Positions 35,291 through 45,767 are shown, counted from the stretch's first letter. The stretch: 64,000 nucleotides of DNA from Oscillospiraceae bacterium (GCA_015066445.1 SVOK01000005.1:25557-89556); one strand, 5' to 3'. Numbers and translations are program-made. The notes: a model not told the origin generated them from the letters alone.

Positions 35291-36811
35291 ATGCGTAATA
35301 TTTTCAAAAGAACAGCAGTAATATTTTTATGTATTATAATTTTAACTTCTGCTTTTGTTTTTAATGTAAGTGCTGCAGGTACAATTATTTCTTTCAGTAA
35401 GAAAAACCTTACTGTTGGCGATACAGTTACCGTAACAGTCACTTTAAATGCTGGCGAAGCAATGTATTCTGTGGGCTGTGTAATTAATTACGATAACAAT
35501 GTAATTAATTATACTTCGGGTAATGCTTCGGGTGGAGCAGGCTCTGTCAGCATTATTGAATCACCAAGCGGTGAAACCAAGGTTTCTTATTCTTTAACAT
35601 TCACTGCAATGGCCGCAGGAAGCTGTACAGTTTCTGTAATTGACTGTAAATATGCAACACTCGGTAATAATGGTGCAGAGGAAAAAGGCCTCTCAGGCGC
35701 ATCTGCAACACTTACCGTTAATGATGCCGCACTTTCTTCCAACGCTAATTTGAGTGCATTGTCATTAAGTGCAGGAACACTTTCTCCCCGTTTTTCAGCT
35801 TCAAGAACGAGCTATACTGTTGCTGTTAAAAACTCTGTAACCGAGTGCAAGGTTTTCGCTACAGCAGCTGATAGTAATGCCAAGGTTGAGGTTAGCGGAG
35901 AGGCTACCCTTAAAATCGGTAAAAACACCCGTACTGTTACAGTTACCGCTCCAAGTGGCGCTCAGAAGGTTTACACTATTACCATTAACCGCAGCGAAAC
36001 AGATGAGGTAACTTCTTCCGAGGAAACTCCATCAGAGCCCCAAGAAAATAAACTTGAAACTTCAATAGAGGGTATTACATATACCGTTGCAACTGATATT
36101 TCGGGCGTTGCACTATTTAAAGGCTTTACCGCATCTACTGCTCAGTATAATTCTGAGGAAGTTGCCGTTGCTACTGATAGTGATGGAAATTATAAACTTT
36201 ATTATTTGAAAGCTCCTGACAGCGATGCTTTAACTCCTTATACTTATGACGAGGAAAACAACTTATTTATTAAGCTTTCTTATTTCACTCAGGGTGAAAA
36301 TTCATATATTTATGCCGATATTCCTGAGGGTAAAACTCTTGCTGACGAATATTACACCACAAATGCTACAATTAACGGAAACGAAGTAACCTGCTACGGC
36401 AAGAGTTCATCTCCTGCAGATTTCTATTATATATATTGCTTTGCTGACGGACGCTACGGATTTTATCGTTATGACAGCCGTGAAAATGTGATGCAGCGTT
36501 ATCCTGAATTAGAGCTTTTGGATAAAGAGGATTTAATTGTTGAAGATAAGCCTGATAATATTCTTTCTCGCTTTAAAACTCTTACAACAAACGCTAAGAT
36601 AATTATCATTTCTTTAGTTTTGGTACTTCTTGCCGCAATTGCGCTTATAGTTTTAATTGTTATCAAAATTGTTAGCCGCAAGGATATACCTGATTTTGAC
36701 GAAGATGAGCTTATTATGGATAATTCATTCGATAATATAACTTTCACAGATGTTGAAATTAATAATACTTCAGTAGAAAACGAAGAAGTTGAAGCTGATA
36801 ACGAAAATTAA
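35291..36811 (+). CDS. Membrane-anchored protein with cohesin-like and cadherin-like domains
   Basis: 506 residues. Signal peptide, about 1-28. A cohesin-type beta-sandwich (about 30-145) has FSKKNLTVGDTVTVTVTLN and the AMYSVGCVINYDNNVINYTSG pattern. A cadherin-like beta-sandwich (about 150-235) is followed by an acidic Ser/Thr/Glu linker, a further extracellular domain (about 255-420), one transmembrane helix (about 440-465) and an acidic cytoplasmic tail. GGAGG precedes the ATG at 35291. The cohesin call rests on pattern resemblance, but its partner gene ends in a dockerin, which supports it. Confidence 0.75.
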   Translation: MRNIFKRTAVIFLCIIILTSAFVFNVSAAGTIISFSKKNLTVGDTVTVTVTLNAGEAMYSVGCVINYDNNVINYTSGNASGGAGSVSIIESPSGETKVSYSLTFTAMAAGSCTVSVIDCKYATLGNNGAEEKGLSGASATLTVNDAALSSNANLSALSLSAGTLSPRFSASRTSYTVAVKNSVTECKVFATAADSNAKVEVSGEATLKIGKNTRTVTVTAPSGAQKVYTITINRSETDEVTSSEETPSEPQENKLETSIEGITYTVATDISGVALFKGFTASTAQYNSEEVAVATDSDGNYKLYYLKAPDSDALTPYTYDEENNLFIKLSYFTQGENSYIYADIPEGKTLADEYYTTNATINGNEVTCYGKSSSPADFYYIYCFADGRYGFYRYDSRENVMQRYPELELLDKEDLIVEDKPDNILSRFKTLTTNAKIIIISLVLVLLAAIALIVLIVIKIVSRKDIPDFDEDELIMDNSFDNITFTDVEINNTSVENEEVEADNEN

Positions 36812-36816
36812 CTTTT

Positions 36817-36846
36817 TACCGACCGTGAAAAACGGTCGGTTTTTTT
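36817..36846 (+). terminator. Terminator of the dockerin-cohesin operon
   Basis: ACCGACCGT / ACGGTCGGT with a 5-nt loop and a T7 run. Confidence 0.9.
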
Positions 36847-36892
36847 GTAATTATTTAATAAAAAAATTCATAATTTTTTATTGGTGATTAAT

Positions 36893-37156
36893 TTGGATTT
36901 TTTTAAATATTTTTATATAATATTAATTGTAATATCCGCACTGTTAATATTTGTGTTTGCTTTATGCTCAAAAAAACCGCTTAAAACTTTGATTTCAAGC
37001 TCAGCAATTGGTCTGGTACTTATTATACTTATTAATCTTACAAGCAAGTATACGAATGTTCATATACCGATTAATTGGTACACTTGTACGGGCGGTGTTA
37101 TGTTTGGCATTCCTGCAATCATTGGATTTTTAATTTTAAATTTAATTTTCATTTAA
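36893..37156 (+). CDS. BofA-like pro-sigma-K processing inhibitor family protein
   Basis: 87-residue membrane protein with two to three helices and the family pattern INLTSKYTNVHIPINWYTC...GGVMFGIPAIIGFLIL. In Bacillus BofA holds the SpoIVFB protease inactive in the forespore outer membrane during sporulation. In Clostridia, where sigma-K processing differs, the role is uncertain. I chose the TTG at 36893, 6 nt after GGTGA. It fits the spore-former genotype shown by spoIIGA-sigE. Confidence 0.8.
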   Translation: MDFFKYFYIILIVISALLIFVFALCSKKPLKTLISSSAIGLVLIILINLTSKYTNVHIPINWYTCTGGVMFGIPAIIGFLILNLIFI

Positions 37157-37208
37157 ATTATACTCGCAAAGCAATGTGTTTTATGGTAAAATAAAAAAGG
37201 TGATAAAA

Positions 37209-40200
37209 ATGGTACAGTTTATTTTAGGAAAACCTTCATCCGGTAAAACTTATACTATTATAAATAAAATAAGAGATTTATGTGAAAAAGGCGAAAACTC
37301 GATACTTTTGGTGCCCGAGCAGTTCACCTTTGAAAACGAGCGTCTTGTTTTAAGAGAGTTGGGGGACAGCAGTTCACAAAACGTTACAGTGCTGAGCTTT
37401 ACCCGCCTTTGCGACGAAGTTGGCAGAAATATTGGCGGAATTGCGGGTACTGTTCTTGGTGAAGCAGATAAAGTTATTTTTATGTGCCGTGCCTTAAACG
37501 ATTTGAAGGACGAGCTTACTATTTGGAAAAAATATGTTTCTTCAATAAGCTTTGCAAAAACAATGCTTGATACCATCGGAGAATTTAAAATTAATGGCTG
37601 TACTGCCGAAATTTTAGCCGAAGCTTCAGTTAATATAGATAATCCATCACTTTCAGCAAAGTTAAAAGAAATTGCTTTAATATACGAGCGCTTTGATATG
37701 CTTGTGGGAGAAAGATTTATTGATCCTGCTGATAATCTCACAAAGCTTTATAACACTTTAGGTAATTATAACTTTTTTGAGGGTAAAAACGTTTTTATTG
37801 ATTCTTTTAAAGGGTTTACAGGACAACAGTTTAAAATCATTGAAAGAATAATAAGTCAAGCTGAAAATGTTTACATAAGCCTTACAGATGATGTTAACAA
37901 TAAAAAACAGTTTGGTGTTTATACAAATATACGTACCGCCGCTGAGCGCATTAAGAAATATACCTTAGCAGCTAATAAATTTTTGGAAGAACCTATTATT
38001 CTTATGGATACATATTCAAAAGGGGAGTCTTTAAAAAATCTTGAAATGCTGATGTCAGGCGGAAGTGTTGGCGAGCTTTTTGATGATAACAGTGTTGTTA
38101 TAAGCAAAGAAAACACCATTTACGAGGAAGCCGAGGCAGTTGCCCGCACTATAAGAAGACTTGTAAGAGAAGAAAGCTACCGCTACCGTGATTTTGTAAT
38201 TATAGCCCGTAATGCAGATTCCTGCACCGATGCTGTGATAAACGCCTGCAAGCGTAATGATATTTCCTGTTTTTATGATAACAAAATACCTCTGTCTGCA
38301 TTTCCTTTGGCGGTGGCTGTGGAAGCGGCAATATCGGCTTTAAGGCTTAATACAGTGGATATTTTGCGCTTTAATAAAACTGGTTTTGCTAATTTAAAGT
38401 TTGATGAAATTTCTGTTTTGGAAAATTATGTTTACCTTTGGAATATTGAGGGCGAAAGCTGGTTAATAAACTGGGATATGGATCCCCGTGGATTCACAAA
38501 TGACCCAATAGATGAAACTAAACTTAAAGAAAAGCTAACGTTTATTAATGATCTGCGTTTGCGTGCAATAAGCCCAATTTTAAAGCTCAAAGAGAACTTT
38601 GGTAATAACGCAAAATCAATGGTAACAGCTGTTATTGATCTGTTTCGTGACTGTGATTTTTCAACTAAACTTTCTTCACTTGCCGAAAAATTAACAGATG
38701 ATTCTGCAGATTTCACACTTGATTCCTTAAAATCAGCTTATGACCAATATATAAATATTTTAAGCAGTCTTGTTCGTTGTTACGGTGAGAAAACTATTGC
38801 AATAGCCGAATTTTCTGAAAGTCTTAATTTTGCCGTCTCTTTGGGTAATGTTGGTATAATTCCACAAATGCTTGATCAGGTTACCTTTGGCTCTGCGGAT
38901 AGAATTCGACCTTCACGCCCCAAAGTTGCTTTTATAATCGGCGCTAATCAAGGTGTTTTCCCGCAATTTGTTTCTAATAACGGTCTTTTAAATATTATTG
39001 AACGAAGAAATCTCATTAGCATAGGTCTTAATGTGGCAGATAATTCGGTATATTCCTCTTTAGACGAGGAATATTTGGTTTATTGTAATGTTTGCTGTCC
39101 ATCTGAAAGATTGTATATTTCTTTTAGCGAGCAAACTGTTTCAGGGGAGAGCTTAGAGCCATCAAGCTTTGTGCTTAATGCGTTGGACAAGTTATCTCTA
39201 AAAGTCAATTCTTATAATATTGCTGAGCTTTCAGATGAGGCTTTACCTCAAACCGAAGCTTCTGCGTTTACTGAATACTGCAGAAGCCGTCTTGTTGCGC
39301 CTGTAGCGGCTAAAACAATAGCTGTTGCCTTAGCTTCTACAGAAACCGAACAAAAAATCAATCATTTAAATAATGTTACTTTTACTAAACAAAAGCAGCT
39401 TTCTTCAGACGTTGCAAAAAGCTTATACGGAACAAAAATCAAGCTATCTGCTACAAAATTTGATACCTTTAACCGTTGCAAATTTTCCTATTTCTGCCGT
39501 TACGGTTTAGGTGCCAAAAAACTGCTTCCTGCTGAATTCAATGTTATGCAAAGGGGCACTATAGTTCATTTTGTTTTAGAACGGCTTATAACTGAATATT
39601 CGGATAAGTTTTCCAAACTCACCAACGAAGAATTGGATACCCTTACCGAAAAATTCATTGATATGTATTTAGACAGTATCGGTGGATACAGAAGTCAGGA
39701 AAACGCAAGGGCAAGATTTTTGGTATCACGAATCTCACGCTCTTTAAAAGAGGTTATTCATCATATTGCGGCAGAGCTAAGGCAAAGCCAATTTAAACCT
39801 GTTGCCTGCGAGCTTGGTATCGGAACTGAGAATTCAGATATATCTGTCAGCTTTCCGTTTGATGGGGGAGAGATGTCTCTTATTGGCAGTATCGACCGAG
39901 TTGACGAGTATAACGGTTATATCAGAATAATTGACTATAAAACTGGCTCAAAAAGCTTTAAATTGCCTGATATACTTTTTGGTCTTAATCTGCAGATGCT
40001 GATTTATCTCTATGCGGTTATAAGAGGTAACGGTAAAAGTGATAATAGTGCCGCTGGAATACTTTACCAGCCCTCTCGCAGAGATATTAACGATAACGGT
40101 ATGGCAATGAACGGACTCTTGCAGGCAGACCCTGAGCTTATTTTTGCAATGGATAAAAACGGCATGGGCGAGTTTGTTCCAAAGCTATCCTTTAATAAGG

Positions 40201-40478
40201 ACGGTACTCTCTCAAAAAGGAGCAATTCTTTTATTCAAAAAGAAAACTTTACTGAGATTTTCGATTATATTGAGCTTTTAATGAAAAATACCGGCAACAA
40301 GCTTATAAGCGGTGATATTTCAGTTTCTCCAACCGATGGCAGAGAATCACCTGCCTGCAAATATTGTGATTTTAGTTCTGTGTGTGGATTTGAAAACGGA
40401 ATTCCCGATAAAGTACCGGAGTTTAATAACGATAAAGTATTTGAAATGATAAAGGAGGCGAAGGAAAATGGCATTTAA
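37209..40478 (+). CDS. addB: ATP-dependent helicase/deoxyribonuclease subunit B
   Basis: Nuclease-helicase partner of AddA, processing double-strand breaks to Chi; 1089 residues. A Walker A GKPSSGKTYTI starts the protein. The C-terminal RecB-like nuclease has RIIDYKTGSK. The iron-sulfur cysteines lie in NRCKFSYFC and CKYCDFSSVCGF, the four-Cys arrangement of AddB. The ATG at 37209 follows AAGGTGA. It overlaps addA by 11 nt. Confidence 0.95.
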   Translation: MVQFILGKPSSGKTYTIINKIRDLCEKGENSILLVPEQFTFENERLVLRELGDSSSQNVTVLSFTRLCDEVGRNIGGIAGTVLGEADKVIFMCRALNDLKDELTIWKKYVSSISFAKTMLDTIGEFKINGCTAEILAEASVNIDNPSLSAKLKEIALIYERFDMLVGERFIDPADNLTKLYNTLGNYNFFEGKNVFIDSFKGFTGQQFKIIERIISQAENVYISLTDDVNNKKQFGVYTNIRTAAERIKKYTLAANKFLEEPIILMDTYSKGESLKNLEMLMSGGSVGELFDDNSVVISKENTIYEEAEAVARTIRRLVREESYRYRDFVIIARNADSCTDAVINACKRNDISCFYDNKIPLSAFPLAVAVEAAISALRLNTVDILRFNKTGFANLKFDEISVLENYVYLWNIEGESWLINWDMDPRGFTNDPIDETKLKEKLTFINDLRLRAISPILKLKENFGNNAKSMVTAVIDLFRDCDFSTKLSSLAEKLTDDSADFTLDSLKSAYDQYINILSSLVRCYGEKTIAIAEFSESLNFAVSLGNVGIIPQMLDQVTFGSADRIRPSRPKVAFIIGANQGVFPQFVSNNGLLNIIERRNLISIGLNVADNSVYSSLDEEYLVYCNVCCPSERLYISFSEQTVSGESLEPSSFVLNALDKLSLKVNSYNIAELSDEALPQTEASAFTEYCRSRLVAPVAAKTIAVALASTETEQKINHLNNVTFTKQKQLSSDVAKSLYGTKIKLSATKFDTFNRCKFSYFCRYGLGAKKLLPAEFNVMQRGTIVHFVLERLITEYSDKFSKLTNEELDTLTEKFIDMYLDSIGGYRSQENARARFLVSRISRSLKEVIHHIAAELRQSQFKPVACELGIGTENSDISVSFPFDGGEMSLIGSIDRVDEYNGYIRIIDYKTGSKSFKLPDILFGLNLQMLIYLYAVIRGNGKSDNSAAGILYQPSRRDINDNGMAMNGLLQADPELIFAMDKNGMGEFVPKLSFNKDGTLSKRSNSFIQKENFTEIFDYIELLMKNTGNKLISGDISVSPTDGRESPACKYCDFSSVCGFENGIPDKVPEFNNDKVFEMIKEAKENGI

Positions 40479-43400
40479 AGCAACCCCTGAACAGCAAAAG
40501 GCTATTGAAACTAACGGTAATATTTTAGTTTCTGCTGCGGCAGGCTCGGGTAAAACTGCAGTTCTTGTTGAAAGAGTGATAGAACGTCTTTGCTCAAAGA
40601 CCAATGCCATAAGCGCCGACCGATTACTAATCGTTACATTTACAAATGCGGCAGCCGCTGAAATGCGTTCAAGAATTGAAAAGCGTTTAGATGAAATAAT
40701 CCTTGAAAATCCTGATAATATTGCTTTTTTAATGCAAAAGCATTTACTTTCTGCGGCTAAAATATGCACTATTGACTCTTTTTGTATAGACTTGGTACGT
40801 GAAAATTTTGAAAAGGTGGGTATTGCTCCCGATTTCAAAGTGAGTGACGGCGCAGCATTAGCTACTGCTGAAAATAAAGCTATAATGACTATTATCAACC
40901 GTTATCTTGAAGAGGAAAACCCGATTTTTTCAGAGCTTATCGACCTTATTGGTGCTGAGTTTGACGAAAGTAATTTTGCTGATTTTGTCCTTGGAATTTA
41001 TAACTACAGCCGTCAGTTACCTTTCCCTAAAAAATGGTTTTCCAGTCTTAGCTCGCCTTATGCTAAGGGCTTTACAAAAGAAAATCTTTGGTGGAAATAT
41101 TGTTTTGAAATCGCCGTTAAAACCTTAAGTGAAGTGATTTCTTCGGTTCAACACGCAAAAGAACTGCTGTATGTGTCAGAAAAAGCCTCTGATAGCTTTC
41201 TACCGAGTTTTTCTCAACTTATTGAGAATTTAACCAAGCTTTTAAAAACCGCCTCAGAAAACGATTGGGACGCTTTTTATAACGCACTGCAAAATTTCAA
41301 TGTTTCATCACTGCCAACAATAAGGGGAGTGGGTGATTTATTTGAAATTTCTGCCGCTAAGGATATTTATAAATCTGTTTCCTCAAAAACTCTTGAAAGA
41401 CTTAAAAAACTGTTTTATGCAGATAGCAAATTTATAAACAGTCAATTTTTGAAGCTTTCCGGACCGCTTGAGCTTTTAACTGAAATATTAATCGAATTCG
41501 ATGAAAGCTTATTCGGCGAATTCACACGTATCAATACTTATACTTTCCATAACACCGAGCACCTTGCATTATCATTGCTTTGTGAGGAGCAAAACGGTGA
41601 AGTTAAAATCAAACCTGAAGCCGAAGAATTTTTAAGCCGTTTTGATGAAGTAATGGTTGACGAATATCAGGATACCAACGATTTACAGGATATGCTCTTT
41701 TATGTGCTTTCAGGGTATGAGAGCAGGCTTTTTGTTGTGGGAGACGTGAAGCAGAGTATTTATGGCTTCAGAGGTGCTAATCCTGATAATTTTCTGCTTA
41801 AGAAAAACCGTTATATTCCCATTGAAAATGCAAAGGAAGCAGAAGCAAAAAAGATTATTTTGGGTAAAAATTTCCGTTGTAAGCCCGAAGTTTGTGAGTT
41901 TATAAATTTCTTTTTTGAACATTTTATGACATCTCAGACGGGGGAAATTATTTATAACGAGGAAGAAAAACTTATCCCTGCAGCGGTTTATCCGCAAACT
42001 AACGATACTGCCACCGAGTTTCATTTAATAGCAACAAAAGGCAGTGAGCTTGCTTCATCAGTTATCGAGGCGAAACATATTGCAGAGTGCATTAATGAAA
42101 TTATGAGCTCAGGAAATATAATTAAAGAAACTGATGATACTTTACGCCCTGCACGGTTTTCTGATTTTACAATTTTACTTCGTTCTGCAAGGCTTAAAGC
42201 TCCGATTATTGCCGAAGAACTAATAAAGCAGGGAATACCTGTAAGCTATAATTCGGAAGAATTCCTTGAAACCACAGAGGTTTCAACCTTTTTGTCATTG
42301 CTCAAAGTGATTGATAATCCAAAATCGGACATTGACCTGCTTTGTGTTATGATGTCACCAATATTTTCATTTACCCCCGATGAAATGGCAAAGCTTCGTA
42401 TTAATGACCGAAAAGGCGATATTTACAGCACGGTAATCACTGCGGCGAATAGTGGCAACAAAAAAGCTCAAGCTTTTATTAAAACGCTTGAAAGCTACCG
42501 TCTTTTAGCCGTTACTAATACGCTACCAAAGCTAATTTCTTCTTTACTGCTTAAAACCGGTTATCTCGATACCGTCTCATCTTTTAATGACGGTTTAAAG
42601 CGACGCAATAATTTATTACTCATAAGTAGCTATGCCGAACAGTTCAGCATTTCGGGAAATCTTTCACTTTCTCAGTTTTTGCGTCAGATAGAAAAGCTGT
42701 CCGCAGGTCTTAAATCGGCGGCAATTTCTGCTGGCGGTGAGAATGTTAAGATTATGAGTATCCATGCTTCTAAAGGCTTGCAGTTTCCTGTCTGCATAAT
42801 AGCAGGTATAGGGTCATCATTTAATGACAGTGAGGCTCACGAAAGCTCTCTTTATTCGACAAAGTTGGGGCTTGGTCTTAAATATTTCGATGAAATCGAA
42901 AAAACCAAATTCACAACTGTTGGCAGAGAGGTCATTCTTGATAACGCACGAGCTGAGCGTTTAGAAGAGGAACTGCGTCTTTTATATGTTGCTATGACAC
43001 GCACTCAGGATAAGCTGATTTTTGTGGGAAATGTTTCTGAAATAGAAAAAAAGGTGAATGAACTTAAATCGCTTTTAATTTCTTCCGATTTAAAAATCAC
43101 CTCAGGCATTTTCAGTAAAACAAAGTCTTATCTTGATTGGATTTTATTATCCCTTTTATTGCATCCTGACGGCAGTGAACTCAGACAAAACGGAAGCAAT
43201 ATTATACCCGAAGAAACTAATAGTAATATAAAGATAAAGCTTATCGACCATACTGCGATTAATGATTTATCGGATAATAACACCGACGTAGAAATTTTTG
43301 CCAACCAAGAAAAAGCTGAGCAAATTGCCGAAAATATCCGTTTTAAATATCCTTTTAGCGAAATCCTTGAAATTGAATCAAAAGCCTCAGTTTCAAAGCT

Positions 43401-43974
43401 TGCTAACAGTGCCGAAGCTGCAAAATATAACTTTACAGCCTTACCCGAATTTATGAACAACGGTGGTTTGTCAGCTTCAGAACGTGGCTCTGCAATGCAC
43501 AAGGTTATGCAGTTTTTTGATTTTTCGCAGTATAATGATATTGATAAAGAATTAGAAAGGCTTTATGAATGGCAATATCTTAGCGAAAATGAATATAATG
43601 CGATAAACAAAGCGGCGATTAACGAATTTTTCTCAAGCAATCTTTTTAAAAGAATGCTCAATTCACAAAAGGTTAACCGTGAAATGCGATTTTTAACTGA
43701 ACTGCCTGTGCAAAAAATCGCCCCACAATTAGACAGCAGCTTTGAAAGCGAAAAAATTATTGTTCAGGGCGCTGTTGATGTTTGCTTTGAGGAAGAAGAT
43801 GGATTAGTTATTCTTGACTTTAAAACTGATAGAACAGATGACCCATTATCACTGAAAGCGGCCTATGGTGAACAGCTGAACATTTATGCTTTAGCAGCCG
43901 AAAAAATATTCAAAAAGCCTGTCAAGCAAAAAATTATATATTCATTCTTCCATAAAAAAGAAATTAAAGTATAA
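40468..43974 (+). CDS. addA: ATP-dependent helicase/nuclease subunit A
   Basis: UvrD-like helicase fused to a RecB-type nuclease; 1168 residues. Walker A is SAAAGSGKTAVLVERVI (about 22-38). Other motifs are TFTNAAAAEMRSRI, VDEYQDTNDLQD, GDVKQSIYGFRGANP, SIHASKGLQFPV and YVAMTRTQDKL. The C-terminal nuclease motif is VILDFKTDR. GGAGG precedes the ATG at 40468. With addB it replaces RecBCD, as usual in Firmicutes. Confidence 0.97.
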   Translation: MAFKATPEQQKAIETNGNILVSAAAGSGKTAVLVERVIERLCSKTNAISADRLLIVTFTNAAAAEMRSRIEKRLDEIILENPDNIAFLMQKHLLSAAKICTIDSFCIDLVRENFEKVGIAPDFKVSDGAALATAENKAIMTIINRYLEEENPIFSELIDLIGAEFDESNFADFVLGIYNYSRQLPFPKKWFSSLSSPYAKGFTKENLWWKYCFEIAVKTLSEVISSVQHAKELLYVSEKASDSFLPSFSQLIENLTKLLKTASENDWDAFYNALQNFNVSSLPTIRGVGDLFEISAAKDIYKSVSSKTLERLKKLFYADSKFINSQFLKLSGPLELLTEILIEFDESLFGEFTRINTYTFHNTEHLALSLLCEEQNGEVKIKPEAEEFLSRFDEVMVDEYQDTNDLQDMLFYVLSGYESRLFVVGDVKQSIYGFRGANPDNFLLKKNRYIPIENAKEAEAKKIILGKNFRCKPEVCEFINFFFEHFMTSQTGEIIYNEEEKLIPAAVYPQTNDTATEFHLIATKGSELASSVIEAKHIAECINEIMSSGNIIKETDDTLRPARFSDFTILLRSARLKAPIIAEELIKQGIPVSYNSEEFLETTEVSTFLSLLKVIDNPKSDIDLLCVMMSPIFSFTPDEMAKLRINDRKGDIYSTVITAANSGNKKAQAFIKTLESYRLLAVTNTLPKLISSLLLKTGYLDTVSSFNDGLKRRNNLLLISSYAEQFSISGNLSLSQFLRQIEKLSAGLKSAAISAGGENVKIMSIHASKGLQFPVCIIAGIGSSFNDSEAHESSLYSTKLGLGLKYFDEIEKTKFTTVGREVILDNARAERLEEELRLLYVAMTRTQDKLIFVGNVSEIEKKVNELKSLLISSDLKITSGIFSKTKSYLDWILLSLLLHPDGSELRQNGSNIIPEETNSNIKIKLIDHTAINDLSDNNTDVEIFANQEKAEQIAENIRFKYPFSEILEIESKASVSKLANSAEAAKYNFTALPEFMNNGGLSASERGSAMHKVMQFFDFSQYNDIDKELERLYEWQYLSENEYNAINKAAINEFFSSNLFKRMLNSQKVNREMRFLTELPVQKIAPQLDSSFESEKIIVQGAVDVCFEEEDGLVILDFKTDRTDDPLSLKAAYGEQLNIYALAAEKIFKKPVKQKIIYSFFHKKEIKV

Positions 43975-43978
43975 AAAG

Positions 43979-44018
43979 AAAAGTACACCTTGTCAAAGTC
44001 TGATAGGTGTACTTTTAA
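43979..44018. terminator. Bidirectional terminator between addA and rsmA
   Basis: AAAAGTACACCT / AGGTGTACTTTT with a 14-nt loop and flanking A/T runs. Confidence 0.75.
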
Positions 44019-44022
44019 TATT

Positions 44023-44868
44023 TTATATCAAATCAGAAAGCGCCGCTAATTGCTCCATAGTGAGTGCTTCTCCTCGAACAGTATCGGATAAGCCAATTTG
44101 ATTTAAAGCATTTCTAAGCTCATTTTTATCAATTTTAAGGGTATTTGAAACTGTGTTCAGTAAAGTTTTTCGGCGTTGCGCAAAGCAGGCTTTAACTAAG
44201 CTGAAAAATTTCTTTTCATTTTTTACGGCAATGGGGGGATTTTCTCTTATTTTCAGCTGAATTACTGCAGAATCAACATTAGGGGAGGGCATAAAGCTTT
44301 CTCTTCCAACCGAAAACAGTATTTCACTTTCAGCATAATAATTAACTGCAACTGTAACTGCACCAGCATCACGGCTTCCAACTTCAGCGCAAAGCCTTTG
44401 AGCAGCCTCAAGCTGTACCATAACAGTAATGCTTTTAATCGGCAGATGACTTTCGAGCAACATCATAACTATAGGCGAAGTAATATAGTAAGGCAAATTA
44501 GCACATACGCAAACATTATCACAATCCGAAAAATGTTCTTCAATTATCTTATGAAGGTCAAGCTTCATTGCATCACCATAAATTATTTCAACATTTTCGC
44601 ACTCTGCAAGGGTTATAGGCAACACCTTTTTAAGGCGTTCGTCCAATTCAATAGCTACAACCTTTTTCGCAATTTTAGAAAGCTCATAGGTAAGAACTCC
44701 AACACCGGGTCCAATTTCTAAAACTCCTGTATTTTCATTGCAGGCTGCTTCTGCCATTGCCGGACAAACACTGCTGTCAATTAAAAAATTCTGTCCTAAG
44801 CTTTTCTTAAAAGAAAAACCATGGCGGCTAAGCAGATTTTTAAGGGTATTTATATCCGAAAGATTCAT
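44023..44868 (-). CDS. rsmA: 16S rRNA dimethyladenosine transferase (KsgA)
   Basis: Dimethylates A1518 and A1519 of 16S rRNA late in 30S assembly; 281 residues. SAM motifs are SLGQNFLID (about 23-31), VLEIGPGVGVLTYEL, and the catalytic NLPYYITSPIV. The C-terminal domain has CFAQRRKTLLN. It is a single leftward gene. Confidence 0.96.
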   Translation of the reverse strand: MNLSDINTLKNLLSRHGFSFKKSLGQNFLIDSSVCPAMAEAACNENTGVLEIGPGVGVLTYELSKIAKKVVAIELDERLKKVLPITLAECENVEIIYGDAMKLDLHKIIEEHFSDCDNVCVCANLPYYITSPIVMMLLESHLPIKSITVMVQLEAAQRLCAEVGSRDAGAVTVAVNYYAESEILFSVGRESFMPSPNVDSAVIQLKIRENPPIAVKNEKKFFSLVKACFAQRRKTLLNTVSNTLKIDKNELRNALNQIGLSDTVRGEALTMEQLAALSDLI

Positions 44869-44937
44869 AATTTAACTCCAAAATATCATTTAATTTGATT
44901 ATACTCCAATATTTTCTATCTTGCAATAAAATTTTAG

Positions 44938-44966
44938 GTGACAAAACGTAATTTATGTGATAAAAT
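44938..44966 (+). promoter_or_regulatory. Promoter of the unknown protein-SPFH pair
   Basis: GTGACA, 17-bp spacer, TAAAAT, about 32 nt before the start. Confidence 0.45.
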
Positions 44967-44997
44967 AAGTGTAAATATATTTTGGAAGTGAATTTTA

Positions 44998-45744
44998 GTG
45001 GATAACAGATATTATGAAAATGTAATTAAAGAGATGCAGCCTTTTCTTGACGAGAACGGTATCAAGAGTATAGGTAACGATATTTTTGCTAATGAAAGCA
45101 AGCAGTTTTCTGTAGCTTACAATGAAAACCGCCAGATGTATATCCTTTCTGTTGCTGATATTGATGAGGACGGAGCTGTATCAGAATTTAAAGAGATTAA
45201 CGCATGGCTTTTTGATGATAGTCAGAACGCTAAGGATGCAGAGGCAGTTGGTATTGATTTTGTTAATACAATGCGTAAAGAATTAGGTATTAAAATTAAG
45301 AGAGCTGTAAATAATGATATTGAATTACCTTCAGCTTCAAAAACCGGTGCTATGACTGTTACAGGCTTTGCTAAAAAGATGCTTGATGTTTTCCCAAACC
45401 TTAAAGATGAATATAAAGAGCATATTTCTGTTTACGGCAATTTCCTTTATATTAATTTCTTTGGTGAACATTTGGTGCCTTTAATGAATAACCTTTTTGT
45501 TACGGGAACTAAAAAGCAGATAAAAAAGCTTTATGATGTTTTTGAGGTAGCATACGTAAAAGGGGATAAGGACACTGTTAATATTATGATAGCCTTGCTT
45601 TGCGCCGCTTCTTATAACGATGAAAAAGCCACCGCGGCTGTAAAGGAAATGCTTTCTGTTGATGCACATTTCACCGCATCTTATATTAATTTTATTCCTG
45701 TATTTCAAAAGAACAAAAAAATATTTTCCGCACTTATAAAGTAA
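44998..45744 (+). CDS. Cytoplasmic protein of unknown function
   Basis: 248 residues, acidic, no signal peptide or membrane segment. The N-terminal part (about 1-90) is an alpha/beta module beginning NRYYENVIKEMQPFLDENGI. The C-terminal part (about 110-248) is mostly helical. It starts at GTG 44998 after GGAAGTGA. I do not recognise a family. It is 23 nt upstream of the SPFH gene, so probably co-expressed with it. Confidence 0.65.
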   Translation: MDNRYYENVIKEMQPFLDENGIKSIGNDIFANESKQFSVAYNENRQMYILSVADIDEDGAVSEFKEINAWLFDDSQNAKDAEAVGIDFVNTMRKELGIKIKRAVNNDIELPSASKTGAMTVTGFAKKMLDVFPNLKDEYKEHISVYGNFLYINFFGEHLVPLMNNLFVTGTKKQIKKLYDVFEVAYVKGDKDTVNIMIALLCAASYNDEKATAAVKEMLSVDAHFTASYINFIPVFQKNKKIFSALIK

Positions 45745-45767
45745 ACTTAACAGGGAGTTGTTTTTCT

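Noticed and set aside
40347..40898. 183-codon minus-strand frame over addB/addA
   Set aside because: Antisense to the AddA Walker A region; no plausible protein features.
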